A stretch of 64,000 nt of DNA from Karalla daura (lineage: Eukaryota > Chordata > Actinopteri > Chaetodontiformes > Leiognathidae): the NCBI GenBank assembly GCA_029224185.1, contig CM055200.1, positions 6,632,433-6,696,432 on the forward strand, in the 5' to 3' direction. A model generated the notes under the pieces. It saw only the letters and a program-made list of their open reading frames with translations, had not been told where the DNA came from and ran no database searches. Both the position numbers and the translations under genes were made by a program. Below are positions 1 through 11,850 of the stretch, piece after piece. Each line of letters begins with the position of its first letter. The first letter of the stretch is position 1.

Positions 1-1336
1 ATATAACCCTTTAAACCATAAAAAAATGGGTAAAAAAAGATCAATTTAGTTTTTGACAAAATAATTGTTGCTTTTCAGGCTCAGAGATGATCTAGGATAG
101 CCTAGATGACTGCTTGAAGTATTATAAGTCAAGTCAAGAGCATTGAAGATCAAATGGCTAATTAATAACAACCCTTTAAAGCTGGCTTCGAGGCTGAACA
201 ACTACCATACCACTGGATGTGTTTACACTGCAGGGGCTGTGATCTAGCTCTACGTTTTCCCTCACTTAAGATGCAAAGTGATTTCATAACGTTGTTGCCA
301 TCCTCACAGATAAGCGGTGAGGAATGATGATAACTTCTCCAGTGTCACGAACAACAGTAGAACTGTCGAAACGATCCCCTCTCTATATTGTCGTTATTCC
401 AACATACAATAATTTAACTCCAACCAATGTCTCTGCTGTGGAAAGATACCTGTGGAAAAATGTTTAAGAAAAATAGCAGCCCTCCATCCTCCATCACAGC
501 GCTATCTTGCCTCCAGAGCCACAGGCGATCCTGGGACAGGTTTATGCTCCTCTTGCAGAGAGTTTGAGCCACTGGTTACAGTGTTTTAACGGCTGGATTA
601 ATGGGGTGGCAAGAGGGGCCATAAATTGATAATATAACCGCTGAACATACTTGCCAAGACAATTAAGATAATACAACTGGAAATAGAGGCCCCATGAATC
701 GCCATGGTAAAGAGCAATGGCTGCTTCACTGTGATGCGCGCCCTTGAGGCCCTTGCCTGGAAATCGTCGTCTCTGTTCTGCCACATGTGAGAGGTGATAA
801 ACTCCTGACAATCACACCTGACGCCTGGAGAGTAATAGGTCATTTTGAAGATAGTGGATGGTTTAAGCAATAAGGTGAACAAACAGTTTGTACTGGATGC
901 AGTTTTAGAGATTTATACGGCTTTGAGTTTAGAGGTGAGTGTTGAAAACATTTTCATGCTTCTTTTAAGTAAAATTAGCAATACTCCGCTTCAAAGAAAT
1001 GTTTCTGTTACATTGGCTGGAGTAATTTGTCCTGTCAAAACACCAGCCATCGGCACATCCATAGTTTATTACATGAAAGCTTGACATTTCAAATGGTATT
1101 ACAGTGAGTAGAGTGCCCAAAGGTCAATGGTCTTGTCCGTCATTAACTGTGGCTGCGTCGCTGTGATGAGAGCTTATGTGCTGAATGATCTGAACACGAT
1201 TCGCTTCATACCTCACCTGTTTCCATCTGTGTTTTTTTCTTCTTTTAGAAATTCACAATACATGCTCGGTTAGTAGAAAACCCTGTGGTCTCAGAGCAAG
1301 GAGGGCCAGCTATGAGGTTCTCTGAGCTGCTATGAG
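1..1336. other. Intergenic, no gene; unique sequence
   Basis: Nothing coding is seen on either strand. The part at about 600-840 is unique, low in simple repeats and keeps some CpGs, so it may be a regulatory element, but there is no specific motif to support that. Confidence 0.4.
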
Positions 1337-1568
1337 GTGTGGAGTTTTCCTTGTATCTGCATGCATTTTCTCCAGGTAGGGCAGATTTATGCCAGTTGCA
1401 GACTCTAAATTGCAATTAGGAGCAAGTGTGTCCTGCTATAGACTTATGATCTGTCCAGGGTGTATTGTCTTCCTTCAACATACTGCATAGATAGTGGCCA
1501 GACAGCCTTTCCAGACCCCTACGACACAGTTGGATACAAAGCAGGTATGATCATAGATGGATAGATCC
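1337..1568 (+). repeat. Dispersed SINE-like repeat, copy 1
   Basis: The order of words GTGTGGAG, GCATGCATTTTC, GACTCTAAATTGC, CTGTCCAGGGTGTAT and a terminal GATGGATAGAT matches the body shared by the other copies in this window. It is decayed, with no intact head. Confidence 0.75.
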
Positions 1569-1800
1569 ACAATAGGTATTCTCAATCCCTACGAAGCAGA
1601 AAGTAGAGATGAGTGAGATGAGTTGGCATCCACTGCACTCCTTTAATAACATTTTAAGTAGTGACAATGGCATCATAATTGATATTTATTCACACTAAAC
1701 TTGATAAGACAGAACTCGGGCACCTCAATCGCAGACAGCAACGCTACACGATATTACCAGTTCGTTTCACAAGAATCCTGTGGCATGATTATTCAGCACA
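1569..1800. other. Intergenic, nothing recognised
   Basis: Unique sequence with no exon signal, repeat or strong motif cluster seen. Confidence 0.35.
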
Positions 1801-1925
1801 TGCAAAACGGCGGCCATGTTTCTTTTACTGCGGCTGTCGCCGTCGACTACAACCTCACTGCGTAACGAGCACGCAGCAACGAAAACAAAGGTGTAATAAG
1901 AGAGTGAAAAATGATGCGGAGCAGT
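1800..1925. promoter_or_regulatory. Small CpG-rich cluster
   Basis: About eleven CpGs fall in about 120 bases in an otherwise CpG-poor region. They include a CGGCGGCCATG word related to YY1 sites and a TCGCCGTCGAC core. This may be an unmethylated enhancer or a minor promoter. No exon with splice signals could be attached to it. Confidence 0.3.
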
Positions 1926-3010
1926 TGTAATGAAGATGAAAAGACTTGCTCTGGTGCCTAATGAAGATACATGCCCGTATTTCTCTGACACAGTACTAAT
2001 TACAAGCCCGGTTTCCATTAATAGCTCATGAAATATTAAGTTCCATTAGCTAATAAAAGCAGACTGCAAAAATTAACGCAGGCTCACTGAAGCATTCTGA
2101 GGCAGGTAAAGAGATAGAGCATAAGGTCTTTTGTTTTTATAGCCGGGAGCAGAAAAGATGAAATGTGCCTGTTCCTTATTACAACTTAACACTTATCAAG
2201 GCTGAGGCAGCGTTACTCATTCCTCTGGTTATTACAAAAACATAAATTTGTCCAATATAGGTCTAAAATGTTCATTTTTAACAGGATTATTTCTCCACTT
2301 ACTGAGGCAAAATTGTTTTTTTAGGGATACCTCACATTTATCCTGGTTAACTTTTCTCCTTGCACTGCTCACTCAGCAGTCCGCTCACAAAGACAAATTG
2401 AAGCGTGGCGAGCTAATAGCTGCTAGCATGAAAATTCCACCAGCGCCACCATGTTTGCACAATGTGTCTCACTTATTTCACAGCTTAAAATTGCTTATTT
2501 GGCATTACCCCCTGCTTAATAAATTGGATTTAATATGTGAAATCAATTAGAAAGCATAGCATTTGGCTATTAGCCTTGAGTAGCCACAATGTATACGCAT
2601 GGCATTGCTCCCCATTCAGCACTCAAAGAATATCTTTATTATATCAGCTCATTTAACTCAGGACAATACAGATACATCCTCCCCACCAACCCCTTTGTAC
2701 GTGAATCCAAGATGAAATACAGAGGGAAATGAGGTAATTAATCATTAATGGTTGGTCAGTAATGATCCCAGGATTTGGCATTACCGGTAAATTATAATGA
2801 ACGATCACGGTGCCTGAAAGCGCTCAGGCCCCCTTCAGCTCCAAGGGCCCTGCAAATGAGAACGGAAAAGACCCGTAGACGGTGAGCATGGGCAGCCCTG
2901 CCAAGCGCCCGATTGATTTTCTTATTTTCGTGCCGGCAGCCTGGCTCTGAGGAATGAGTTTTAATTCTGGCAGTGCATGATTAAGTCTGCTTGTGCTTAA
3001 CGCTGGCCTG
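1926..3010. promoter_or_regulatory. Candidate conserved non-coding segments
   Basis: The sequence is unique and repeat-free, with clustered homeodomain cores (ACTAATTACA near 1995, CCATTAATAGC near 2017, CCATTAGCTAAT near 2043, GGTAATTAATCATTAATGG near 2733) and a GC-richer block at 2810-2960. That mix resembles vertebrate developmental enhancers. Conservation itself could not be tested, and no coding frame is supported. Confidence 0.3.
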
Positions 3011-3133
3011 CTCAACTGGAAAAGTGGATACGGTAGGAAAAGGAGCAGAGAGAGCGCAGGGCTGTGATGAGGAATGCATGTAGGTTTGCTTCAGTGCAGC
3101 TTTATGTTTGTGCCTTAATGGGAGTCTGTGTGT

Positions 3134-3135
<2 letters not shown>

Positions 3136-3184
<49 letters not shown>
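3136..3184. repeat. (TG)n microsatellite
   Basis: An almost perfect TG dinucleotide run. Confidence 0.97.
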
Positions 3185-3185
<1 letters not shown>

Positions 3186-3189
<4 letters not shown>

Positions 3190-3760
3190 TGGGAGCTGCG
3201 GTTGTTCAGAGGGCCTGAATGGCACCTGTCAGGCTCTTGATTAACGAGGCCCTCTGCCCTTCAATTCCCCAGCCTGTCACTCAGAGAGGATGCATTAATC
3301 TTCATCGCCCGCTTGTCAGGTCAGGGCCGGTCCAAGACACCCACCGGTGCGCCTCCGTATGTTTGTTCCTTCAGTGCTTGTTCCGATGTAGGTTGCATGT
3401 GTCTTGGTGTGTGTAAGTGCATGTTTTTTGCCCTTGCCCGCCAGTGAGATTAAAAGCAATGTACACGTCCGAGTGCATGTGTGAGATTGCTTGGGTGGGG
3501 GAGAAGGATGGAGCGAGGGAGTATGGCGACGTCAGGCTGGACAAAAGCACAACAATACAACCATGAGGGCAAAAATTGCAGCGACCTCTCCAAAACTCAT
3601 CTCATTAATATTTGGCCCGTCAACAGTAGATTTGCATAATTTGTTAAGATTCAAAAGGACATGTGCACTATGTATCATCCAGATCATTCCCTTGTGTGAT
3701 AAGTGAGAAGAAAGGCAAGGGTGTTGGGGGTAGTTTGCTCTTTGCAAGTTAGAGTGTGTG
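3186..3760. promoter_or_regulatory. Unique segment with POU octamer
   Basis: The stretch at about 3575-3660 holds CTCATTAATATTTGG followed by a perfect octamer ATTTGCAT at 3630-3637, in unique AT-rich sequence. It resembles an enhancer core. The rest of the interval shows nothing coding. Confidence 0.3.
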
Positions 3761-3762
3761 TA

Positions 3763-3810
3763 AATGTATATGTGTGTGCGTGTGTGTGTGTGCATGTGTG
3801 TGTGTTTGAG
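3763..3810. repeat. Interrupted (TG)n tract
   Basis: TG repeats broken by TA, GC and CA steps. Confidence 0.85.
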
Positions 3811-5169
3811 GAGACAGATGGAGAGCAGGGTTGCCACTCCTGCCAGCCGCCACTCGCACTCTAACCAACCAACCAGCACACCACCCCTGAACCATCGACA
3901 CAGTCCGTCCGACCAATCGGACGAGCCCAGCTGCACCAGCGCCAGCCAATCAGAGAGTCGGCAGTTCAATTAGAGCATAATAAAGGGACATTCATCATTC
4001 AATTAGGCATCTGTCACCGTGCCACAAAAGGGGAAAAAAAACTTGGGAGATGCAGCGGGAAAGAGAAAGGGAATGGGAGAGAAAAGATGGAAGGAGATAG
4101 AGACCAGGAGAGGGAGAGAACAGCTGAGACAAGGGACAGAATAAAGGATGCAGGTAGTGAATAAACAAACCTCTAATGGAGGATGCAAATAAGGAGAGAG
4201 TGACTGAGAGATACCTTAGGGGGGATTAGATGGAGTTTGAGACGATAAAAAGAGAAAAAGAGGGTGAAAACTGCAAAGGGTTTTCCGAAAGAAAAACACA
4301 ATGGGGGATGCATGTTCATAATGTTAATTACAGTGCCATCGCAGTGACATTGTTATGATGCTTTGTTGTAATGAGGAGCAGAAAGGAAACATGTCAGGAC
4401 ATCAGAGACAGACTGAGTTGATTGTCCTCCACTGCACGTTTTATCATACAAACATCTGCCTTCGACTTCTTCAGAAAAGTTCTGCTGTAATCAGCCTCCA
4501 AAGACTTGTTCCACGCTTATCATATTCAATGTGGAAATGCAGAAACATGATGTGCTTCCAGCAAACAAGATCATATAGTCAAGCAGAGTTTAGATGGTGA
4601 CAGCATATGAAGCTCTACACATATAATACACATTACATAAATTATATTAAAGAAAACCTAAAATACTTATATTATAATTTGAATCATTTCCCTGGTGATA
4701 AATGAAGTACTATTTTAAAAACTATTAGTCCAGAGAAACACAGACTTCAGAGATGTTGTTTATGCTGCTCAAAATCAAAATCATTTCCAAGTTGAAAGGA
4801 AGACGTCTCCACTCACTGGAGCCGAATTTGCAGCGATACGGAAGACACTGACAACTACTCTGAGCTCTCTGCTCTGTTTATATGGACAGCCTCTACCTGA
4901 TTTTTGTTGGCAAGTAATGCAGCAGAATTGCATTTCAACCAGTGATTGATGATGATAATACATCGTATATGTATGCAGCCTCTTCCATGTTATGGATCCT
5001 TGATTCAGATTCTTTCACTTTTCACTTTCACATTATGAGAAGCCTCTATGAGAAGACTAATTATTGCAATATTAATGACATTACCATATTTCTTGCTGTC
5101 ATGACACTGTGGAAAACAGTACCTTGTTAAAAGTATCTAAGTATGGATACCCCCCTGCTAACAATGAAG
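3810..5169. other. Intergenic; purine-rich tract then AT-rich DNA
   Basis: The sequence at 3960-4020 carries two CAATTAG cores. From 4028 to about 4300 one strand is strongly purine-rich (GGGAGA and AAAGAGAAAG words). From 4320 to 5169 it is ordinary AT-rich unique DNA with no supported gene. Confidence 0.4.
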
Positions 5170-5370
5170 TTTGGTGTTTTGAGTTCACTTGTTCCCCAGG
5201 TGTCTGTGGTCCAAAAGCATGCATGTTTAGGTCAGACACTAAAATTGCCCCTTGGTGTGAGTGGAGGAGTCAACGGTGTCCTGTCCAGAGTATATTCCCT
5301 GTGTTTGCCCTATGTGTGTTAGAGATCCAGCAGGCCCTTCCAACACTGCTGGGTGCAAAGCAGGCAAGAT
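5170..5370 (+). repeat. Dispersed SINE-like repeat, copy 2
   Basis: Contains GTCCAAAAGCATGCATGTTTAGG, AAATTGCCCCTTGGTGTGAG and CCTGTCCAGAGTATATTCCC in the family order. Copy 4 shares the same ATTGCCCCTTGGTGTGA variant. Confidence 0.85.
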
Positions 5371-6165
5371 AACAAATGGATGTTTTCCTGTTGTGACCTC
5401 AACTAGGGCTGATATTTCTGTACAAAATCATGGCTGCTGCAACCTTGAACGTATACTAGTCGTAAAAATGCTCATTTCAAACACACTCATCATGTCTCTT
5501 TCTTGTCTTCCATCCCTTCTTGTCCCTGTCTCTTTCCATCTCGCTGTCTCTCACGTGCCAGCTGTCTCCAAACCCCTGTGGTCCTCCCTCCCTCACCCCC
5601 TCCTTCTTCTCCTCCTCCTCCATTCTTCTCTCACCCCAGTCCCCAACCAGGCAGGAAAATGATCCCTAGTAAATAATATATCAAGATAAATGATAATTGC
5701 CACGATTTTTTGTGTGTTCCCCGTCACTTAATGAGCACCATAAATTAGCAATGAATACGACTGACAGCGTTTGTCAGAACACGGTCGACGCAAATGTACC
5801 TTGGCATCCTGATGGTTACAATTTCTTCCTTCTTTAAGTCAAATTATTGCACAGATCAAAGTTCATATGGGAGTCCGTTACAGAGTTCTCTTACTTGTAT
5901 TCTGCAAGAGAAATGACTTCCGCTGTTGCCTGCTTTGCTGGATCATTACTGTGAACTGCGAGAGTTGACAGGGGAACGTTTGCATTAAAGTTAAAAATGA
6001 GGGATTTTCTCCACTGTAGTGATTTGAAAGAGAATACAAGTATATAGCCTTATTCCTCATTTTTGAGGGGGAAATTCATCTAGTTAGTGGTCTTCCAGTT
6101 CATTATTCCTAATTACTTTGTGCAAACATCAAGTGACATTATGTCATTGTTACAAAAAATGTACA
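5371..6165. other. Intergenic, no gene
   Basis: A C/T-rich stretch at 5500-5650 precedes unique AT-rich DNA. A short segment at 5700-5790 (GATAATTGCC, TAAATTAGC) looks enhancer-like but too little can be said. Open frames here are pyrimidine-tract artefacts. Confidence 0.4.
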
Positions 6166-6169
6166 ACAG

Positions 6170-6203
6170 CACACACACACACACACGCACGCACACACAC
6201 ACG

Positions 6204-6237
<34 letters not shown>
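6170..6237. repeat. (AC)n with GCAC interruptions
   Basis: A dinucleotide run with several ACGC steps. Confidence 0.97.
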
Positions 6238-6240
<3 letters not shown>

Positions 6241-6379
6241 CAGTAATTGTGAATTGGCAGTGGGTGAACACTCGTGCTTAAGCCCTGTCCCTCCGTCCCT
6301 GTCAGACATCAAACGGGGGGCCTTGGCCACAGATCGCACACACGGGCTTCCCCAGAGACCGCCTGATTGAAACCTGGCA

Positions 6380-6545
6380 ACAGCACCAAACAGCTGCTTC
6401 AAACAAAAGACATCTGCATATTTCAGATTTGTTTTTCATAAATTAACACCGCAACCTGCCAAAAATCTGGCCAAGGGAGTCTATCGACTTGTGTATAATT
6501 AGATAAAGTTTACAAGCTTTGAAAGTTGGAAATTAGCATGAGGTA
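6380..6545. promoter_or_regulatory. Candidate enhancer-like segment
   Basis: Unique AT-rich sequence with CATAAATTAAC, GTATAATTAGAT and GAAATTAGCATG cores and none of the simple-repeat decay seen on either side. Function is inferred from composition only. Confidence 0.3.
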
Positions 6546-7700
6546 AAGGGGTGCTCGCTGGGGACTGAGGGAGACCTGGCTCTCGGGCATGTTTCTGCCT
6601 TATTTTGCAACGACAGGGAGGCTGGGTAGGGGGTTGCTGTGGTTGGTGGCTGTTCAGGCTCAGAGAAAGCAGACAAGCACAACTCCTCTGATGTTTTTTG
6701 AAGCCACAACAGTAGCTTGGTTTTGTTGTTCTGCTGCAAGAGGTCGAGGGTGAGGTTATAGCATGTCAGCAGTGCTCTGACAGCAGGTGATGCTGCTGGC
6801 CGCAGCCAATTAAAAGCTGTCTGTTCTTTCTTTTTTTTGGTCTCTGCCTTTGACCTAATGACGCCTATGGTGCATTTGTGCACACCCACACACACACATG
6901 TGTCTCTGCTAAGCTCTGATAGGGCCCCGTGTGGTGCCTTTATGGGGTCAGATAGCGAGCTGTTTCACTTGTAAAAACCCCTTCAATTATTCAGTGAAGT
7001 CAAGTCTCCCCTTTATCTCCCGCTTGTGTCCTGGTGCGTTTGGGGACAGCAGGGCGAGTACGATAGCTGGGGGTGAAAAGAGAGGAGGAAAAAAGGAGGG
7101 AGGGAGTGAGGGAGGGAGGGAAGGATGGATAAATGATGGATGGATGGATACATGGGAAGGAACGGATGTCTCCTCAAAAGCATTGCTGCCTAATTACTGG
7201 CTCATTTAGATCAGCAACCACAGTTATAAATAACCCAACAGCTGGAGTGATGGAAGCAGACAACACCAAACATGGAAACATAGCACAATATCACAGTCAG
7301 CTGAAATGAGCGTTGGAATGATAATGGTGTCTGTGGTGCGTGGAAAGAGTCCGATGTGTCTCAACATGGTTGTGCTGTTTATAATCTGGAAGAAAAAAAC
7401 AAAAAACGAAATTGGTCTCGGGTAAGGGCGAGGTCAAGTTACAAGAATAAATGCACTGCCTTTTCATTCAAAAAGTGTTGACTGTTTGTCTGAACATCAT
7501 ATCTTGAATGTGTATATATGAAATCATACCCTTAGTACAAAACTGTTTGTACCACAGTGCCACATATGATTAAACAAACGAATGAAATCCATGACTGGAT
7601 GTTTTGTCAAGGCTGCCATGAGAAGATCTGAATCAAGGTTATGACATTGACTGGAAACACGATTTCCACCACCGAGCCAGACCAAAAAAATGTTTTTCAT
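6546..7700. other. Intergenic, no gene
   Basis: Unique DNA with a GGGA/GGAT purine tract at about 7075-7150 (imperfect GATG repeats at its end). Nothing coding is supported. Confidence 0.4.
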
Positions 7701-7960
7701 TCATTACGTTACCTACTTTGTACCAAATGGTGAAATTTAGGTTTGCGGATGCCTACGCCTGAGCACATAGGGTGAAAGCTGCGAATACTCCCATGGTACA
7801 GCACACACACACTATTCACTTTGATACTCACACCTAGGGACAAGTCTCCAATCAGCCTAAACATGCATGTTTTTTGCACTGTGAGGGAAACTGGAGTAAC
7901 TGGACCATGCAGACATGGAGAGAACATCTCTGATCTTCTGAACACTCAGAAACACCCTTG
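7701..7960 (-). repeat. Dispersed SINE-like repeat, copy 3
   Basis: Reverse-strand family order: TTTGTACC, TTCACTTTGATACTCACACCTAGGG, TCTCCAATCAGCCTAAACATGC, then GGGAAACTGGAGTAACTGGA. A short CA run at about 7801-7811 sits at the position where the body is GTGTG-rich. Confidence 0.85.
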
Positions 7961-9975
7961 GTGAACCAGGATTGCTGACCCCCCCCATCCGCAGTATTGC
8001 CAAAAAGTTATACAAAAAGACCCAAGCTCCTGAACACAACGTGCATACAAGTCTCTGATTGTCTTCGACATGAGCAAGTTTATATACAGATTCTCCCACC
8101 AGGCTGAAAACAGGGATCAATGCAAAATGGCCAAACAACAACATGCATATTCCTCTGAATTTCAAATACTATCATCTGCGTTCGTCCCCAGGGCTACAGA
8201 GAAAGACTTCAAACTGTGTCTGTTTGCGTCAAAGCTCCAACGAAGGCAGAGCCGCTTCTTCTGCTAAGTGATTACACAGAGAACTTGGGAGTGATATAAT
8301 TACCTCAAACATGGCAACCCTGGCGGTGAAGCTTGTGGAGGTGATAATATATGGTAATTACCGGTTTCTAGAGCTGAACGACCTGGAAAGAATGTATTTA
8401 AGATAAAAGCAGGAAAACAACCCTGGCAGCACTTTTACATGTACAGCATGGTGTTTGCACTGTAAAGGGAGACAATGGCTGTTAACATTTAAGCAATGGT
8501 AATGAGATAAATGCCGCTTCCCTTCCGGAATACACATGTTCATAGAAACACAGTGTAACAGCCCTCCTGAGGTACAGATTTAACAATGGAAAGATTACAA
8601 CATTGTCCCAAGAAACCAAGAAAATAAAGTGATGTCTAGACACTTCTAATTAGAATTCAATTCTAATTAAAAGTTCATTGTAATTTTAATTCAAAGTTCA
8701 TTCTGTTGGAAACTTGGGAATGTAAAATCATTCATGTTTGCTTATTCAGTCTAAAATATCATTAAGTGTCTGCAAAATTATACCAAGGACTCCACAGAGA
8801 AATATGAAATAAACATTTTTAACTTCTCTGAAGTTTGTTTTTTTTTTTACCAAATGAATATGACTTTTCTGCAACATCTATTAAAAGGTGTGAGCTGTTT
8901 TTTCTCCAAACACAACCCTGAAATTTCATTTACTTCTTTATAGTTTGTGGTGACTGTCAGATCTTTGCCTGGTTTCCACCAAACTTCACAGGGGAAACAC
9001 AACTCTGAGGCTGGTCTCCAGGAGCATCGGTTTTGAAAAGGTATTCATTCAGCGCGACCTCTTTGAGCAAAAGCCGGCGTCACAGTGGATCTGCTTTGGT
9101 CGTTGTCTCTTGACGGACATTTTGGCAGCAGATGACGGCTCCTCAGTTCGAGAGCTGGAGACTCAAAGACTGTAGCTCTCTGTTAGCAAACAATGGGCAG
9201 GTTCCTGTTTCAGCAAAGCGAAAGACCAGAGCAAGAAAGGTGATCTTCCTGTCCTAGAACTCACTCTCAGAAATGAACCAGCTTATGGGCAAATCCAGCT
9301 TCCCACTGTAAAATTAAATATTTCAAATATTGCACTATATAATATTTAACCTCACGTGTCATCTGGTGGTTCACTTGGACAGCCGCCTCCATGTAACCAG
9401 TTTCAGAAAAGAGCAGAGCAGGTGGGTGCGATCAAGATATCAATTTACATTTCCTTTCTCTTTATTTTGCTCATTTTTCAGGTTCGCTGACACTCAGCTA
9501 TTTAAAAGCCTCTTGAGTCTATTAAAAAAAAAGAGAGAAAACTTTGCCTTGTAAGCTCTGCTGTCATAGTTACACTGGTGTAACTAATTTCCAACATCTC
9601 TAAACCCAGAGTGATGGAGGGACTCAGGGAATAGGAGATGTTAAGAGTGGGCGGTCCCCCCCTGTTGTAGGAAACTCCGGTGAGGGGTGTTCGCCATATG
9701 CTCTCCGGGTTCTGAGGGAAAAGGGCTCAGAGGATAAAAGTGAGCGCGGCGGCAACGGCCCTCCATCAGTGTGTTCAAAGCCTCCATATGAAAATGACTG
9801 TGTACAAGACTTCTGCTGGGGCCAAATTTAGATCAAAGGCAACAGCGGGCAGGAGGGGAACAGAGGGAGGGGGAACAGGGCTGGTTTGGGGCAGACAGGG
9901 AGTTGTGCATGAAATGGAAGTTTGCGCAATGTGATGAGCAAATCTGTGGGTGCATGGGAATGTTAATACTAATAA
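7961..9975. other. Intergenic, AT-rich, no gene
   Basis: Contains a near-perfect palindrome at 8647-8669 (see findings), a T run at 8839-8849, and unique sequence elsewhere. A GC-richer part at 9600-9930 has purine-rich words but no supported exon. Confidence 0.4.
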
Positions 9976-10644
9976 GTGGGGAAATTTGTCAATTTATTTT
10001 TCCCCCTTTACACTGAGGATGTCAATACCAAATTGGAGCTGTTAACTTGTGATGTGACTTCCAGCTGGGGTGAAATGAAGTTGTGTCTTTTTCAGGTCAC
10101 CAAACTGGCAAGTTTGACTGTGCGGACTCTGCACAGGATTGAATTTTGGGAACATGACAGCAGGAGATGCAAATTACCTTTTGATGTTTTGAGTTACTGT
10201 ATATTTGTTTCCTACATTTCTCTCATGCACTTAAAAAAGAAAGAGATGCAACCATCTAAGTTTTGCAGATATGATGTAAATAATATAATTATTATTCACA
10301 CCATATCCACAAATATAATATATAGTGTTTGCATTTTTAAAAACATTTCAAAGGTTAAAATACTCTCTTTAAAGGTGGATTATGGTAGTTGTGGACTTTT
10401 GCATATTCAGTGTTTCAGTAGCATTTATAGCACCAGGTTGGGACAACAACAGAGATCTGCTATAAGACGATATATCACAACATGTGACTTAAATGTGAAT
10501 TTCTTCCACAAGATTTTGAATTCCTGCTCTTCTTGTAAGCTGTGTCAGCGCCGTCTTTTTTTGCCTTTAACGTTCCTATTTTATCGCTCGCTGTTGGCCA
10601 GCAACATATTTTTACCCAAAAGATCAAACATTACATTTTCGTAG
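9976..10644 (+). other. Long unexplained open frame, probably chance
   Basis: A 222-codon frame beginning at GTG with no recognisable domain, no repeated motif and AT-driven composition (Ile, Asn, Phe, Leu, Lys and Cys rich). There are internal ATGs but none in good context. It could be a decayed transposon fragment. Not called as a gene. Confidence 0.15.
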
Positions 10645-11630
10645 CAGCTGATACTGGCTACGTGCTGAATATGTGTTTTTTTATCATTCAGAAATATAAA
10701 GCAGAACACTGCAAATCTATCTATATAAAAATGTTATTGACTTACAATATACATGACCAAAAATCACAATCTTAAAGCGTCTGATGGTAACGGTGAAACA
10801 CATGCAAACTCTGATATATGAGAGGCTCCTTCATCTCTACTCCTCACATCTTTCCTCCATCTCTTCACCTCCTTTCCTTAATCTCAGTAACCCCCAAGCC
10901 CTCCTCCTCCGCCTCCTCCTCCTCCTCCTCCTTTTTGCTACACCCTCATCTCCTCTGTGCTTCCTGCCTCTCAAGAGAGGAGGTCACATGCTGTAGACCT
11001 GCTCTGTGCCATCTGGCTGACTTCCTGTCATCCTTACCCCAGGAGAGAGTGGCTCTGCAGGGTATATGACTGGAGAACACCCCTCCTCCTCCCCTTTCCT
11101 CCTCCTCCTCTAGGCCCACACACACCTGAGCAGAGAGGGTGAGAAAAAACACACAGGGAGAAAAACAGAGAGGGAAAAGAGCAAGACAAAGAGTACGGTG
11201 TAAAATAAAGCAATAAAGAGGGAGAATGCAGCAAGAGAAAGGGATTAAAATGAGAAAACCATGCAGCCAAAAAAAGTATTGCTGTGAGGAGGAGTTGAAT
11301 AATCAAGTTAGCTTTGAATCCTTGCAGTTTGAAAAGAAAGAAAAATTTAAGCCCGATGCCATGATAATGACAAATTTCCCCTCAAGAACATGCCGAGGGG
11401 AAGTTCTGTTATTGTACATTTGCTAATCAGAAGGAGGGGAAAGGGCAGTCCCTCACTTTTCCTTTAATCATGCATTAAAGTTTGGATTCTTTGTATAGCT
11501 TGAAATTTCAGAAACGTCATTAGAGAAATTGTGGTCCAATTTCCATCATGGTCCTTCATTAAAGAAACACTCCCATTTTGGTTGGCACCTTCTCACCTTC
11601 CTCTCACACATCTCCTAACACAGGAGCATT
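10645..11630. other. Intergenic with pyrimidine and purine tracts
   Basis: CTC trinucleotide repeats occupy about 10901-10932, with a second CTCCTC run near 11081-11111. The plus strand then becomes purine-rich at 11120-11240. Open frames here follow these tracts and are not genes. Confidence 0.5.
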
Positions 11631-11850
11631 AGAATTGGTTAAAAGCGCATACATGCCAGATTAATCTTAATGTCCCTCCCATGGTCTTGCATATTCATAT
11701 AAATATAACATGACTGCCGCTCACATCTGAATTTATTGGTTTTCCTCCTCCGCAAATTAGGGGGCTTCCAATTGATGAATATTTTAGCACATGTGCACTC
11801 TGCGGGACATTTATCAACGGCTTTGCTATTATAAACAGAATAAATGAGCA
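11630..11850. promoter_or_regulatory. Candidate enhancer-like segment
   Basis: Unique AT-rich sequence with AGATTAATCTTAATG, GCATATTCATATAAATAT, CGCAAATTAGGGGG and CCAATTGATGAATATT. The cores are closely packed and free of repeats. Conservation is untested. Confidence 0.33.

Noticed and set aside
3532..3969. A 145-codon reverse-strand frame with His/Thr runs
   Set aside because: Driven by an interrupted TG tract.
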